In this document: positions 45,026-54,847 of the stretch, piece after piece | Layout: each line of letters opens with the position of its first letter | Position numbering within the stretch: the first letter of the stretch is position 1 | NCBI GenBank assembly: GCA_021732975.1 | Contig: JAKFWC010000020.1 | Coordinates: 1 to 59,203 of the forward strand | Length of the DNA stretch: 59,203 nucleotides | Direction of reading: 5' to 3' | Source: Planctomycetaceae bacterium | GTDB taxonomy: Bacteria; Planctomycetota; Planctomycetia; Planctomycetales; Planctomycetaceae | Notes under the pieces: model-generated | What the model was told of the DNA's origin: nothing | The model's database searches: none | The model's input: only the letters and a program-made list of their open reading frames with translations | Position numbers and translations under genes: made by a program

Positions 45026-48000
45026 GTGCCCAAACGTACCGATATCCACAAGATTCTCATCATCGGCTCCGGCCCCATCGTCATCGGCCAAGCCTGTGAA
45101 TTTGACTATTCCGGCACACAGGCCTGCAAAGCCTTGCGGGAAGAAGGCTACGAGGTTGTCCTCGTCAACTCGAATCCCGCGACGATCATGACCGATCCGC
45201 ACACCGCCGATCGCACTTACATCGAACCGATCACCTGGGAATATGTCGCCCGCATTATCGAAGTCGAACGACCCGACGCCGTGCTGCCCACGCTCGGTGG
45301 TCAAACCGGTCTCAACACGGCCATGGATCTCCACCGTCGCGGGATTCTCGACAAATTCGGCTGCGAATTGATCGGGGCCAAAGCGGATGTGATCAAGAAA
45401 GCCGAAGAACGCGACGCCTTCAAACAGGCGATGATCAAAATCGGCCTGGATGTCTGCAAGAGCCAGATCGTCCGCAACATGGACGAAGCGTATCAGGCGC
45501 TCGAGCAAATCGGCCTGCCGATGATCATTCGCGCGAGCTTCACCCTCGGCGGAGCCGGCGGCGGCGTGGCCTATAATCGGGCTGAATTCGAGGACAAAGT
45601 CCGCAAAGGTCTCTCGCTTTCACCCGTGTCCGAAGTGCTGCTCGAAGAGAGTATCATCGGCTGGAAAGAGTACGAGATGGAAGTGATGCGCGACGTGGCC
45701 GACAACGTCGTCATCATCTGTTCCATCGAAAATTTCGACCCGATGGGGGTCCACACCGGCGATTCGATCACCGTCGCTCCGGCCCAGACGTTGACCGACA
45801 AAGAATATCAGCGGATGCGCGATGCCACGATCGCTGTCATGCGCGAGATCGGCGTCGAAACCGGCGGCTCGAACGTGCAGTTCGCGATCAATCCCGTCGA
45901 TGGCCGCATGGTCGTGATCGAGATGAACCCGCGCGTGAGTCGGTCGTCGGCATTGGCGTCCAAAGCCACCGGCTTTCCCATCGCGAAAATCGCAGCGAAA
46001 CTGGCCGTCGGTTACCGCCTCGATGAAATTCCCAACGATATCACGCGGGAAACGCTCGCCTGCTTCGAACCGACCATTGATTATGTCGTCACGAAAATCC
46101 CCCGGTGGACCTTTGAAAAATTCCCGGAAGCCGATCCCGAATTGACGGTGCAGATGAAGTCCGTCGGCGAGACGATGGCCATCGGGCGAACATTCAAGGA
46201 ATCCTTCCAGAAGGCCATCCGCGGGCTGGAAATCGGCCACTTCGGTCTCGGCGGCGGCAAGAAAGATCTGTGGGGAACGCCGAAACAACCCAGCATCGAC
46301 GACATCGAAGCGAAGCTCGCGCGGCCGAACGAAGCGCGGATGTTCTACATCCGCTATGCCTTCAAAGCCGGCCTGTCGGTGCAGCAGATTTTTGACCTCA
46401 CGCACATCGACCCGTGGTTCCTCGAACACATCCGCGAGCTGGTGGCCCAAGAAGAACAAATCCGATTGGTCAGTCGATTGGAGGACGCCTCCGCCTCCTT
46501 GATTCGCGAGGCCAAGCGCGCCGGTTTCTCCGACCAGCAACTCGCGTTCTGGTGGGACTCCACCGAAATGGATGTCCGCACGCGTCGCAAAGCATTGGAA
46601 ATCATCGCCACCTTCAAACAAGTCGACACGTGTGCCGCGGAGTTTGAAGCGTATACCCCCTACTATTACTCGTCTTATGAGTCGGAAGACGAAGCGCCAC
46701 TGCCCCGAACCGACGGCCGCAAGCGCGTGGTGATTCTCGGCGGCGGACCGAACCGCATCGGCCAGGGGATTGAGTTCGATTACTGCTGCTGCCAGGCGTC
46801 GTTCGCGCTGCGGGAACTCGGCATCGAAAGCGTGATGGTCAACTCGAACCCGGAAACGGTGTCGACCGACTACGACACGTCCGACCTCCTCTTCTTCGAG
46901 CCGTTGACAACCGAAGACGTGCTCAATATCTGTGATCGGCTCAAGCCCGATGGGGTGATCGTCCAGTTCGGTGGACAGACGCCGCTCAATCTCGCGCGAG
47001 GTTTGGAAGCCGCCGGGGTGACGATCATCGGCACCAGCCCCGATATGATCGATGCCGCCGAAGATCGCGAGCGGTTCCAACAAATCCTCGAGAAAATCAA
47101 CCTCCGCCAGCCGCCCAACGGCATGGCCACCGATGCCGAAGGCGCTCGTCGCGTTGCCGAGCAGATCGGTTTCCCCGTACTCGTCCGGCCCAGTTACGTC
47201 CTCGGCGGCCGCGCGATGGAAATCTGCTACGATGTCGAACAGATTCAGCGCTATATGACCGAAGCGGTCAACGTCTCGCCCGACCGTCCGGTGCTCGTCG
47301 ACAAGTTCCTTGAAGACGCGATCGAAGTGGATGTCGATGCGATTTCCGATGGCCAGACGACGCTCGTCGGTGGTGTGATGGAGCACATCGAAGAAGCCGG
47401 CGTGCACTCCGGTGACTCGGCGTGTGTGCTGCCGCCCTATTCATTGCCGCAAAGTGTCATCGAAGAAATCAAGCAAGCGACGTATGCATTAGCCACGGCT
47501 CTGGAAGTTCGCGGACTGATGAATATCCAATTCGCGGTGAAACAGGAGGGGACTGAAACACAAGTTTATATCCTCGAAGTGAATCCACGCGCCAGCCGGA
47601 CATCGCCCTTCGTCTCTAAAGCCACGAATGTGCCGCTGGCGAAAATCGCGGCGAAGATCATGGTCGGCAAGACGCTGGTCGAGCAGGGTTACACGAAGGA
47701 AGTGGTCCCGACTCATACGTCCGTCAAAGAGAGCGTCTTCCCGTTCAATCGCTTCACTGGTGTCGACATCATCCTCGGCCCCGAAATGAAGTCGACGGGT
47801 GAAGTGATGGGAATTCACGCCGAGTTCCCACTCGCCTTCGCCAAGAGCCAGATTGCCGCGGGAAATCAGATGCCGAGCGGCGGAACCGTATTCATCAGCT
47901 TGGCGGGGCGACACAAACAGACGCTGATCCCCACCGTGAAGCAATTGAAGGCGCTGGGATTCAAGATTGTCTGCACATCCGGCACCGCCCGGGTCTTCCG

Positions 48001-48289
48001 CGATGCCGGGATCGAGGTGGATACTGTCCGCAAGCTGCAGGAAGGCCGTCCGAACCTGCTCGACCTGATGGCGAACAAAGAGATCCAATTGATCTTCAAC
48101 ACACCCAGTGGCAAAGGGGCCCGGACCGACGAAGGCAAGATTCGCGCCGCATCGGTGATGAATGGCATCTCCTGCGTGACGACCATCCCGGGGTGCATTG
48201 CCGTGGTCCAGGCGCTGGAAGCCCTCGCGAAGAGCCCCGCCCCGCACGTCCGCACCATTCAGGAATGGGCGGCGGACATGCCGAAATAA
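45026..48289 (+). CDS. carB: Carbamoyl-phosphate synthase large subunit
   Basis: This 1,087-residue subunit makes carbamoyl phosphate from bicarbonate, ammonia and two ATP. It has two homologous ATP-grasp halves. The first begins near residue 1 ([22 protein letters not shown]); the second begins near residue 565 ([20 protein letters not shown]). The C-terminal methylglyoxal-synthase-like allosteric domain includes [16 protein letters not shown]. The oligomerisation region lies between. It starts at a GTG with a weak GAG site. The glutaminase subunit carA is at the other end of the window. Confidence 0.98.
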   Translation: MPKRTDIHKILIIGSGPIVIGQACEFDYSGTQACKALREEGYEVVLVNSNPATIMTDPHTADRTYIEPITWEYVARIIEVERPDAVLPTLGGQTGLNTAMDLHRRGILDKFGCELIGAKADVIKKAEERDAFKQAMIKIGLDVCKSQIVRNMDEAYQALEQIGLPMIIRASFTLGGAGGGVAYNRAEFEDKVRKGLSLSPVSEVLLEESIIGWKEYEMEVMRDVADNVVIICSIENFDPMGVHTGDSITVAPAQTLTDKEYQRMRDATIAVMREIGVETGGSNVQFAINPVDGRMVVIEMNPRVSRSSALASKATGFPIAKIAAKLAVGYRLDEIPNDITRETLACFEPTIDYVVTKIPRWTFEKFPEADPELTVQMKSVGETMAIGRTFKESFQKAIRGLEIGHFGLGGGKKDLWGTPKQPSIDDIEAKLARPNEARMFYIRYAFKAGLSVQQIFDLTHIDPWFLEHIRELVAQEEQIRLVSRLEDASASLIREAKRAGFSDQQLAFWWDSTEMDVRTRRKALEIIATFKQVDTCAAEFEAYTPYYYSSYESEDEAPLPRTDGRKRVVILGGGPNRIGQGIEFDYCCCQASFALRELGIESVMVNSNPETVSTDYDTSDLLFFEPLTTEDVLNICDRLKPDGVIVQFGGQTPLNLARGLEAAGVTIIGTSPDMIDAAEDRERFQQILEKINLRQPPNGMATDAEGARRVAEQIGFPVLVRPSYVLGGRAMEICYDVEQIQRYMTEAVNVSPDRPVLVDKFLEDAIEVDVDAISDGQTTLVGGVMEHIEEAGVHSGDSACVLPPYSLPQSVIEEIKQATYALATALEVRGLMNIQFAVKQEGTETQVYILEVNPRASRTSPFVSKATNVPLAKIAAKIMVGKTLVEQGYTKEVVPTHTSVKESVFPFNRFTGVDIILGPEMKSTGEVMGIHAEFPLAFAKSQIAAGNQMPSGGTVFISLAGRHKQTLIPTVKQLKALGFKIVCTSGTARVFRDAGIEVDTVRKLQEGRPNLLDLMANKEIQLIFNTPSGKGARTDEGKIRAASVMNGISCVTTIPGCIAVVQALEALAKSPAPHVRTIQEWAADMPK

Positions 48290-48316
48290 TGTCCGACCAT
48301 TGACCACTCCATTTAG

Positions 48317-48351
48317 CCCCCGGTTGTCTGCAACCGGGGGTTCTTTGTTTT
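48317..48351 (+). terminator. Intrinsic terminator after carB
   Basis: A ten-base-pair stem CCCCCGGTTG/CAACCGGGGG with a TCTG loop is followed by TTCTTTGTTTT, about 28 bp after the carB stop. This is the clearest rho-independent terminator in the window. Confidence 0.9.
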
Positions 48352-48503
48352 GGCGGTGCCACAAAGCGGATTCTGTGCATGGCGCGAAACCGCAATCGTG
48401 GCGGCGGGGTCGTTTGTAGGTTCGCGGGATGTTCCGATTCCTGAGTGTCGGGTAGACTATCGCTTTGGTTTTTCGGACCGGCCTCGATGGAAAGCGAAGT
48501 CGT

Positions 48504-49457
48504 ATGCCCATCATCACCCTCACCGATCCGCAAACGGGGGCATCGGCGCGGATTGCTTCGGACCTCGGGTTTAACTGTTTCTCTTTCGCCGCGGTGGTGA
48601 ATGGCCAACCGGTGGAAGTGCTCGATGCCGTGCCCGGTTTTGAAGCCGGCGGGCAACGCCCCAGCGGCAGCGGCATCCCCATTCTCTTCCCCTTCCCCAA
48701 TCGCATCCGGCAAGGCAAGTTCACATGGGCCGGCAAGGATTACCAACTGCCGGTTACCGACAAATGGGGTAATGCGATCCATGGGTTCTGCCACGATCGC
48801 CCATGGCGCGTTGTGAACCAAGGCGAGAATTTCGTCACGGGACAGTTCAAGCTCAGCGTTGACGCCCCGGAACGCCGGGCACTCTGGCCCGCGGATTTCG
48901 TCCTCGAAGTCGATTACGAACTGCTGCACAATCGCCTGCGGTCGAACTTCCGCATCACTAACAGCAGCGATGTGGAGATGCCGTGGGGCTTGGGCACGCA
49001 TCCGTACTTCAAGCTGCCATTGTCGCCCGAAAGCCGCGTCGAGGATTGCCTGGTCGAAGTCCCCGCGGCGAAGTATTGGGAACTGATTGATTGTCTGCCG
49101 ACCGGGCAGCGACTCCCGGTGGAAGAAGGCCGCGACCTGCGGGACGGCGAATACGTTTCCGTGGTAAAGCTGGATGATGTCCTTACTGAGATCGACTGCG
49201 ATGGCCCGCAGTTTGATTGCATCGTTTACGATGAAGCCTCGGGGTTACAGATCACGCAGACCTGCCCACCGATTTTTCGGGAGGTCGTCGCCTTCACCCC
49301 GCCGAACCGGAACGCCGTCTGTCTGGAACCCTACACCTGTGTGACCGATGCCATCAACCTCGAACAACAAGGCCTCGACGCTGGACTGCGCCGGCTCGGC
49401 CCCGGTGCCGAGTTCCATACCTGGATCGATCTATCGGCAAGCCTCGTCCTGGCGTGA
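48504..49457 (+). CDS. Aldose 1-epimerase (galactose mutarotase) family protein
   Basis: This 317-residue protein has the mutarotase fold. Substrate contacts fit: FPFPNRIRQGKFTWAGKDYQL (Asn-Arg), IHGFCHDRPW (first His), WGLGTHPYFKLP (second His) and CLEPYTCVTDA (catalytic Glu). It interconverts alpha and beta anomers of a hexose or related sugar phosphate. The ATG at 48504 (MPIITLTDPQ) is chosen since an upstream in-frame codon adds unrelated residues. It follows the carB terminator, so it likely has its own promoter. Substrate specificity is unknown. Confidence 0.9.
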   Translation: MPIITLTDPQTGASARIASDLGFNCFSFAAVVNGQPVEVLDAVPGFEAGGQRPSGSGIPILFPFPNRIRQGKFTWAGKDYQLPVTDKWGNAIHGFCHDRPWRVVNQGENFVTGQFKLSVDAPERRALWPADFVLEVDYELLHNRLRSNFRITNSSDVEMPWGLGTHPYFKLPLSPESRVEDCLVEVPAAKYWELIDCLPTGQRLPVEEGRDLRDGEYVSVVKLDDVLTEIDCDGPQFDCIVYDEASGLQITQTCPPIFREVVAFTPPNRNAVCLEPYTCVTDAINLEQQGLDAGLRRLGPGAEFHTWIDLSASLVLA

Positions 49458-49485
49458 TGGCACATCGCTATCGATCAACTCGTTC

Positions 49486-50781
49486 CTACTCCACGCGGAG
49501 CAGCAGTGTTTTGAGGTATTCTGATTCCGGGCATTGGCCGCCGATGGGGTGATCGGGGGCGGCACCGCTGCGGACGAGGAGTTGCACGTTGCGGCCGACA
49601 TCATGCGCGGCGGTAAACACCATCTGCGTGAACTCGTCCTGTGATAACATCCCCGAGCAACTGCAGGTCAGCAGCACGGCTTCGGGAGCCGCAAGTTGGA
49701 GCGCGAGCCGGTTCAGGTCGAAGTATTTCCGCTTGGCTTCCGAGGTTTCTTCCCGCGTGCGGATCAGCTTCGGCGGATCGAGCACGATCGCGTCGTACTT
49801 CTTATCGTTGCGATACATATCCCGCAGGTAAGCGAAGGCGTCGGCCTGCACGAACTGCGCTTTCACATTGTTGAGCCGGGCGTTCTCGCGGGCCATCATC
49901 ATGGCGGCTTCATCGAGTTCCACGCCGGTGACTTCGCCTGCGTCACCGAGCCGTTTGGCCTGAATCGCAAACCCGCCGGTGTAGCAGCAGGCATCCAGCA
50001 CCGACCGGCCTTTGCACAGTGACGCGAAGCGTTGTCGGTTTTCGCGCTGGTCGCAGTAGAACCCGGTTTTGTGCCCGCCGGTGAAGTCGATTTTGAACTG
50101 CGTGCCGAACTCCTGCACGGTGACTTTCACCGGAGCCGCGTCCGATCCCGTGGTGTCCGCGGTGAAGCCTTCGTGCAGATCAGTCGCCGGGGCGCAACGC
50201 AGGATGACGTGTTGCGTGTCGGTCAGTGGTGCCAGAATGTCGGCCAACGCTTCGGCTCGTTGGTACATGCCCACGGTGTACGCTTCGATCACCAGACACT
50301 CGCCGAGCTTGTCGACGACCAGTCCGGAGAGTCCGTCGGCCTCGGCGTGAATCACGCGGTATGCGTTGGTGACTTTATCCAGTTGAAGCAGATCGCGCCG
50401 CAGGGCAACGGCCGAACGGCACTTGGCCACCCACCATTCATCGTCAGGCCGCTTCGGTCCCGGCTGCAACATCCGCACGGCAATCTCGGCATGCGGGTTG
50501 AACAACCCCCAGCCAAAAATGTCGCGCCCAACCATCAACTGCACCCAGTCGCCCGGTGCCGCTGAGTTGGGAAACTGTCCCAGCCGCTTGCGATACAGAA
50601 ACGGGTGCATGATCGGAGCGCGGACTTCCACGACCGGCAATTTCTCTCCCGGCAATGGGGACAACGGCCGCTGTTGCAGCAGTTCCGCCATCGGCTTCTT
50701 GGGGACACGCGGGGCCGAGTCACGACGCGGCGGCGGACCGGGCGGGCGGCGAAAATCACGTTCAGGCGGGCGACGATTCAT
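49486..50781 (-). CDS. RlmI-type 23S rRNA (cytosine-C5) methyltransferase
   Basis: This 431-residue protein has a PUA-like RNA-binding domain (about 45-120: LGQFPNSAAPGDWVQLMVGRDIFGWGLFNP). A SAM-dependent methyltransferase domain follows (SVLDACCYTGGFAIQAKRLGDAGEVTGVELDEAAM; AIVLDPPKLI; LLTCSCSG). In the family, RlmI methylates a cytosine of 23S rRNA, with catalytic cysteines such as that in CSCSG. The Met at 50781 begins MNRRPPERDFRRPP. Its N-terminal 40 residues are basic and P-rich and look disordered. A hairpin repeat separates it from the upstream H4MPT-type gene. Confidence 0.92.
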   Translation of the reverse strand: MNRRPPERDFRRPPGPPPRRDSAPRVPKKPMAELLQQRPLSPLPGEKLPVVEVRAPIMHPFLYRKRLGQFPNSAAPGDWVQLMVGRDIFGWGLFNPHAEIAVRMLQPGPKRPDDEWWVAKCRSAVALRRDLLQLDKVTNAYRVIHAEADGLSGLVVDKLGECLVIEAYTVGMYQRAEALADILAPLTDTQHVILRCAPATDLHEGFTADTTGSDAAPVKVTVQEFGTQFKIDFTGGHKTGFYCDQRENRQRFASLCKGRSVLDACCYTGGFAIQAKRLGDAGEVTGVELDEAAMMMARENARLNNVKAQFVQADAFAYLRDMYRNDKKYDAIVLDPPKLIRTREETSEAKRKYFDLNRLALQLAAPEAVLLTCSCSGMLSQDEFTQMVFTAAHDVGRNVQLLVRSGAAPDHPIGGQCPESEYLKTLLLRVE

Positions 50782-50835
50782 AATGAGCTGATAGTAGTCC
50801 GCGTAAGGCGACAACGAAAGCGGGTCAGTGAAGCA

Positions 50836-50921
50836 GGCGAGCGGGGGGAGGTCACTCCCCCCGGTGATTCTCTTCGCACGTCAATTTCAGTCACCGCGGG
50901 GACTCACGTCCCCCCGCTCGC
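50836..50921. repeat. GGCGAGCGGGGGGA-type inverted repeat overlapping a gene end
   Basis: Arms 50836-50867 and 50890-50921 complement almost throughout (GAGCGGGGGGA...GGTGA). The right arm runs into the 3' end of the H4MPT-linked gene, so the last residues of that protein (GERGDVSPRGD) are encoded by the repeat. A further short stem lies inside each arm (GGGGGGAGGTCACTCCCCCC). Confidence 0.9.
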
Positions 50922-51933
50922 CATCACGACGAGTGAGGAGGCACGCCACGGCGTATGCACACGCGGCTTCCGCAATGTCTGGAGTAAAAACCTCCGTAAG
51001 GGAAATGATCTCGGCGGTCTTCGAGATGCCCGCGAGTTCCACAGCGCGGCGGGCCAGAAATTCGCCGGAACCGGAGACAATGATCGTTTCGCTCGGTGTG
51101 GTCTGGCGTTGCATCAGGTATTGGATGGCACTGGCGATTTGTGCGAGTTGCTGATCGGCCCAGGCCTGTGCCAACGCCAACACTTCAGCGTCGCTGATCT
51201 CAGTGCGATCCGCACAGAGCATCCGCACGAGGCGATCCTCTGCGGCCGCACGGGTGGCGGGACGACCGTTCGCGGTATCGGTGTCGGTGGGGTCTTCGGG
51301 AATGTCGCCAAGAAGCAGGTAAAGATCGTGTGTCGTCGCGAACAACTCGGACGAAAAGGGGACCCATTGTCCGCGAAAGAAGATCAGGATTGCGAGGGCG
51401 GCGAGGGGCGTTCGTCGCACTCCGCTATAAACCAGTTCGCTGGATAACAGACGGTCCAAGTCCGTGCGGCCGAGGGGACAGGGAACACCATCCCGGAGCG
51501 GAATAATGTCGGTCGTGGTCGAACCGATGTCGATCAACAACCCGCTGCGACAGGGAAAGCGTTGCCCGACCCACGTCGCCAGCGCATGCCAGTTCGCGGC
51601 GGCGACGGCAAACGGATGTTGATTCGCTTCAACCGGAGTGACAAACCGCCCATCGGTGGACCACACGCTCACCCGGCGGTCTCCCGCGGCGGCTTGGACA
51701 GACGCCAGAATCCGCGCGACCCCTTCGGCCTTGGTCGCGAAACAGTCCGCGAGTTCGCCGGTCATCGTCACGGCGAGTACGTCTACAGAACCAGCTTGCT
51801 GAATCAAAGACGACAAAGCGTCGGCGAGCGTCTCTGGCGACTTCCACAACGGAAACGGCACCGACTTCGCCCACCCGGCCGCGGTTGCCGCTTTGATGTT
51901 CGCACCACCGATGTCCAACCCTAACACCGTCAC
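50887..51933 (-). CDS. H4MPT-linked C1 transfer pathway protein (COG1548-type)
   Basis: This 348-residue protein belongs to the hydantoinase-A/actin-fold group seen with tetrahydromethanopterin C1 genes. It begins VLGLDIGGANIKAATAAGW. The ATP-binding turn GLLIDIGSTTTDIIPLRDG is near residues 131-149, and GRTDLDRLLSSELVYSGVRRTPL follows. It probably takes part in cofactor (H4MPT or methanofuran) assembly. It starts at a GTG overlapping the previous gene's stop (GTGA), so it is coupled to an ATP-grasp ligase. The C-terminus is altered by a palindromic repeat. Confidence 0.88.
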   Translation of the reverse strand: MTVLGLDIGGANIKAATAAGWAKSVPFPLWKSPETLADALSSLIQQAGSVDVLAVTMTGELADCFATKAEGVARILASVQAAAGDRRVSVWSTDGRFVTPVEANQHPFAVAAANWHALATWVGQRFPCRSGLLIDIGSTTTDIIPLRDGVPCPLGRTDLDRLLSSELVYSGVRRTPLAALAILIFFRGQWVPFSSELFATTHDLYLLLGDIPEDPTDTDTANGRPATRAAAEDRLVRMLCADRTEISDAEVLALAQAWADQQLAQIASAIQYLMQRQTTPSETIIVSGSGEFLARRAVELAGISKTAEIISLTEVFTPDIAEAACAYAVACLLTRRDGERGDVSPRGD

Positions 51934-52967
51934 GACAGCCGCTCCTCACGCACGTCGCCGGTAGCGGTGAAGTGGATGCGCCGATCGGTATGCCACCGCA
52001 AAGGACGTATCGGGTCCGTCAACAATCGTGCCAGCCAATGGTCCGCACATAAACGGCGCATGCCAATCGAACTCGTGGTCAGCCGCGGATTGATTTCCAC
52101 CAGTACCGGTCGCGCGGGAGAGGTTTCGGGCAGGAGCACATCCATGCCGATGTAGCCGCACAGTCCGGGAATCGTCGCCGCAGTGTCGGCTGCCAGTTTC
52201 TGAACGGCGGCCTGCGCGACGGCGTCGATGTCGGCCGGAATTGTTCCGCCCTGATAGGTGAAACAACCGTCCGTCGACAGATGCTGTTCCGCGATCGGGA
52301 ACCATGTCACTCCCCGCGAATGGAACCACCCCGCAATTGAAAGTGCTCGCCCTGGAATGTACGGCTGCCGGATTGCGTTGGAGAGCTGACCACTTGCCAG
52401 GAACTCCGTTCGTGCCGCACGCCACTCCACCTCGTTATGGATTCGCCGCACAAGCTGTGACCCAGCCCCATCGCGAGGCTTCACGAGAGAAGGACCGTTC
52501 GCAAAGGACGGCGGCGATTCCCAGTCGACTGGATCGGTCGGTATCGTGAGGACGCCGTGCTGCAACAGGCGCTTCGCGAGTGCGCCTTTGTCGGCACACA
52601 AACGGACGGCGCTGGGATCGGCATTCCACGATTGGATCGTCGGGGGAACCGCCGAAACGAATCGTTCCAGCAGTTGATCACTTTCCGGAGCGATGATCCA
52701 CGCGGCGTCCGCATGGCTCAGGCATTCATTCCACCCCAGTTGAGCGACCAGCGAATTCTCGACGTGCCAGCAGTCAAACCGGAGCGCCGGGGGAGCATGA
52801 TGCTGACAGCGGGCATCGATGAGAGTTGCGACAGTGATGTCAGGTATCGCGAGAAGATCATCGACCACCGCCCGCCACATCGCCAGACCTTCGGCCAGCA
52901 GTGAAGGCGATGGGTGATCCCCACACAACCCCGCACAGACTGCTTCGAGGACCGCGATGCGCATCAT
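51930..52967 (-). CDS. ATP-grasp ligase, MfnD-like (methanofuran/H4MPT type)
   Basis: This 345-residue ATP-grasp protein has a glycine-containing phosphate loop (SLVKPRDGAGSQLVRRI), an ATP-lid region around QPYIPGRALSIAGWF and the metal-binding end LVEINPRLTTSSIG. Order and motif pattern resemble the tyramine-glutamate ligase group (MfnD, COG1821) of methanofuran biosynthesis. It is translationally coupled to a COG1548-type gene, which supports a role in the H4MPT/methanofuran pathway. In planctomycetes this C1 module serves formaldehyde or formate oxidation. The exact substrate is inferred. Confidence 0.8.
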   Translation of the reverse strand: MMRIAVLEAVCAGLCGDHPSPSLLAEGLAMWRAVVDDLLAIPDITVATLIDARCQHHAPPALRFDCWHVENSLVAQLGWNECLSHADAAWIIAPESDQLLERFVSAVPPTIQSWNADPSAVRLCADKGALAKRLLQHGVLTIPTDPVDWESPPSFANGPSLVKPRDGAGSQLVRRIHNEVEWRAARTEFLASGQLSNAIRQPYIPGRALSIAGWFHSRGVTWFPIAEQHLSTDGCFTYQGGTIPADIDAVAQAAVQKLAADTAATIPGLCGYIGMDVLLPETSPARPVLVEINPRLTTSSIGMRRLCADHWLARLLTDPIRPLRWHTDRRIHFTATGDVREERLS

Positions 52968-52975
52968 GCCTGTCT

Positions 52976-53071
52976 TAGCCCCCCGTCAATGGCGGGGGGT
53001 AAACGGTGTTGAAAAGGGACATTTTCGTAATGAAACAGCGCGGGTTTCCCCCGGTCATTGACCGGGGGCTA
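52976..53071. repeat. CCCCGGTCATTGACCGGGG-family inverted repeat
   Basis: Arms at 52976-53004 and 53042-53071 complement imperfectly, and each arm is itself a palindrome (CCCCCCGTCAATGGCGGGGGG on the left is a diverged version). The loop is 37 bp. It starts eight bp after the yraN stop codon in the minus-strand transcript. Confidence 0.88.
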
Positions 53072-53079
53072 TGACGGCG

Positions 53080-53493
53080 TCAACCATCCCCGGTGGCCTC
53101 GAAGGCGTGCCGATAGTGGGTGATCTGCGGCGGTGATGGCACCGCCGCCCACACCACGGTCACGATATCAAACCGGCTGCGGCGGTCCATCCAGCGCTGC
53201 TGTTTGAGGAACACGAGCGCGGCCCGCGTCATCCGCCGTTGTTTGTTGCGATCGACCGCATCCACTGGCTGCCCATGCGTCACTCCGCGGCGGGTTTTCA
53301 CTTCGACGAAGACAACCGTGTCGCCATCCAGCGCGATCAGGTCGAGTTCCCCGCCGACATTGCGATGCTGTCGGCGAAGCACGCGATAACCAAGGCTCGC
53401 CAGAAACGTTTCCGCGACCTGCTCCCCGCGCGCGCCGAATGACGACGCACCCGGCGTCCATCGCTGCCACAACGCGCGGAACCATGTCCACAT
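53080..53493 (-). CDS. YraN-family (UPF0102) endonuclease-like protein
   Basis: This 137-residue protein has the UPF0102 pattern: GARGEQVAETFLASLGYRVLRRQHRNVGGELDLIALDG then VVFVEVKTRRG (PD-(D/E)xK-like nuclease core: E, D-L-I and E-V-K). Cellular role is not established. The Met at 53493 starts MWTWFRALWQRW; codons upstream translate repeat sequence. It follows rplS in the usual order, with a heptad-repeat hairpin that ends about six bp before this start codon. Confidence 0.9.
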   Translation of the reverse strand: MWTWFRALWQRWTPGASSFGARGEQVAETFLASLGYRVLRRQHRNVGGELDLIALDGDTVVFVEVKTRRGVTHGQPVDAVDRNKQRRMTRAALVFLKQQRWMDRRSRFDIVTVVWAAVPSPPQITHYRHAFEATGDG

Positions 53494-53499
53494 GAGGCG

Positions 53500-53578
53500 T
53501 GATGATTGCTGAAAGATGAGTGATGAGTCGGAACGAGGCTCATTCCGCCGCATCATCACTCATCACTTCTCACTCATC
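53500..53578. repeat. Heptad-repeat hairpin, TGATGAG type
   Basis: The left arm (53500-53527) is four 7-mers of consensus TGATGAG; the right arm (53551-53578) is four of the complementary CATCATC/ACTCATC type. A GGAACGAGGCTCATTCC stem sits at the tip. It fills the rplS-yraN junction and starts three bp after the rplS stop. Confidence 0.9.
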
Positions 53579-53581
53579 AAT

Positions 53582-53953
53582 CTACTTCGCGGCCTTTTCG
53601 ACCTTGTCGGTCCGTTCGACAAGACGGGTCGACTTACCGGTGCGGTCGCGGAGGTAGTACAGCTTCGCGCGGCGGACTTTGCCGTGGCGCTTCACTTCCA
53701 CCTTGGCGAGCTTCGGGGAGTTGATCGGAAACGTCCGCTCGACTCCTTCGCTGGAGACGATTCGGCGGACCGTGAAGTTCTCGTTCATGCCGGTGCCGCG
53801 ACGGGCGATGACGACGCCGTTGAAAATCTGGATACGCTCTTTGTCGCCTTCCAGAATTCGCTGATGGACATCAACGGTATCGCCAATTTCAAAAGTGATC
53901 GGCTCTTTACGGAGACTCGATTCTTCAGCGGCGAGGATGAGTTTGTTACGCAT
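53582..53953 (-). CDS. rplS: 50S ribosomal protein L19
   Basis: This 123-residue protein is L19, located at the 30S-50S interface. Signatures: [55 protein letters not shown] and [11 protein letters not shown]. The N-terminal extension ([15 protein letters not shown]) fits bacterial L19. It lies after trmD and before yraN on the minus strand, the usual order in this ribosomal operon. GGAA lies eight bases before the start. Confidence 0.98.
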   Translation of the reverse strand: MRNKLILAAEESSLRKEPITFEIGDTVDVHQRILEGDKERIQIFNGVVIARRGTGMNENFTVRRIVSSEGVERTFPINSPKLAKVEVKRHGKVRRAKLYYLRDRTGKSTRLVERTDKVEKAAK

Positions 53954-54009
53954 GGGAAAGGTTCCATTCGGGCAGTGCCGCTTTGGATGCGGCTGTCGTT
54001 TTGTATCGG

Positions 54010-54095
54010 GTTGGTCGTTGGTGGTTGGCAGTGGGTCGGAGATGCAAAGAGTTTCCGAACTCTTACCGACCTACTACCAACGACCAACAACCAAC
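54010..54095. repeat. Heptad-repeat hairpin, GTTGGTN type
   Basis: The left arm has four 7-mers GTTGGTN (54010-54037); the right arm four of the complementary NACCAAC type (54068-54095). An inner stem AAGAGT/ACTCTT caps it. It fills the trmD-rplS junction, beginning four bp after the trmD stop. Confidence 0.92.
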
Positions 54096-54099
54096 GTCC

Positions 54100-54831
54100 T
54101 CAATCCGTCGGCCAGTCCTCTTGCCAGGGGACTTTCGCGGCCGGGGGTTTCTTTGTCAATTCGTCGGCCCGACGTTGTTGTGTGCGGGCTACACTTTGCT
54201 CGTGACGCCATTGGGCAATCGCCTGATGGTTGCCGTTGAGCAGCACCTCGGGAACGGTCATCCCGCGGAACTCTCTCGGCTTGGTGTATTGGGGATATTC
54301 CAGCAGGCCCGACTCGGCGAACGAATCGTACTTATGACTGGTTTCATCCCCGAGCACACCGGGTATCAGCCGCATCACACAATCGATCACGAGCATCGCC
54401 GGAACTTCGCCGCCGTTGCAGACAAAGTCGCCGGCCGAAACTTCCAGAGGGTTCAACCCCTGAACGATTCGCTGGTCAAATCCTTCATAGCGACCACAGA
54501 GGAGCAGCAGCCGGTCATGCTCTGCCAACTCGCGGACCAGCGACTGATCGAGTCGCCGGCCTGTGGGCGTCATCATCACCAATTGCCCGGGAGCGTTCCC
54601 CTGCTGCTGGACATGCTCGACACAGTCGTAGACCGGCGGGCACATCATCAGCATTCCGGGACCGCCGCCGTAGGGCGTGTCATCCACCGATTTATGCCGA
54701 TCCGTCGCCCACTCGCGAAAGTTCCAGAGATGCACCGACAGCAACTCCTTGTCGAGAGCCTGCTTGAGCAGACTCTGTTGCAAGTAGCTGTGAAAGAGCT
54801 CCGGAAACAGCGAGAGAACATCGAAACGCAT
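54100..54831 (-). CDS. trmD: tRNA (guanine-37-N1)-methyltransferase
   Basis: This 243-residue SPOUT enzyme methylates G37 of tRNAs with G36, preventing frameshifts. The trefoil-knot motifs are present: LLLCGRYEGFDQR and IPGVLGDETSHKYDSF, plus DDTPYGGGPGMLM. The C-terminal helical domain ends with PPAAKVPW. It lies between rpsP and rplS; the usual rimM gene between rpsP and trmD is absent. I see no clear ribosome-binding site; a heptad-repeat hairpin begins 17 bp upstream of the start codon. Confidence 0.97.
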   Translation of the reverse strand: MRFDVLSLFPELFHSYLQQSLLKQALDKELLSVHLWNFREWATDRHKSVDDTPYGGGPGMLMMCPPVYDCVEHVQQQGNAPGQLVMMTPTGRRLDQSLVRELAEHDRLLLLCGRYEGFDQRIVQGLNPLEVSAGDFVCNGGEVPAMLVIDCVMRLIPGVLGDETSHKYDSFAESGLLEYPQYTKPREFRGMTVPEVLLNGNHQAIAQWRHEQSVARTQQRRADELTKKPPAAKVPWQEDWPTD

Positions 54832-54847
54832 GATCGGTCATGCGGGG

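Noticed and set aside
44767..45084. A minus-strand frame overlapping the carB start
   Set aside because: It runs through an inverted repeat and the certain carB start, has no motif, and lacks a good ribosome-binding site.
45620..47407. A 595-codon open frame antisense to carB
   Set aside because: It is a shadow of a certain gene in high-GC DNA; its translation has no recognisable domain and carB motifs run throughout.
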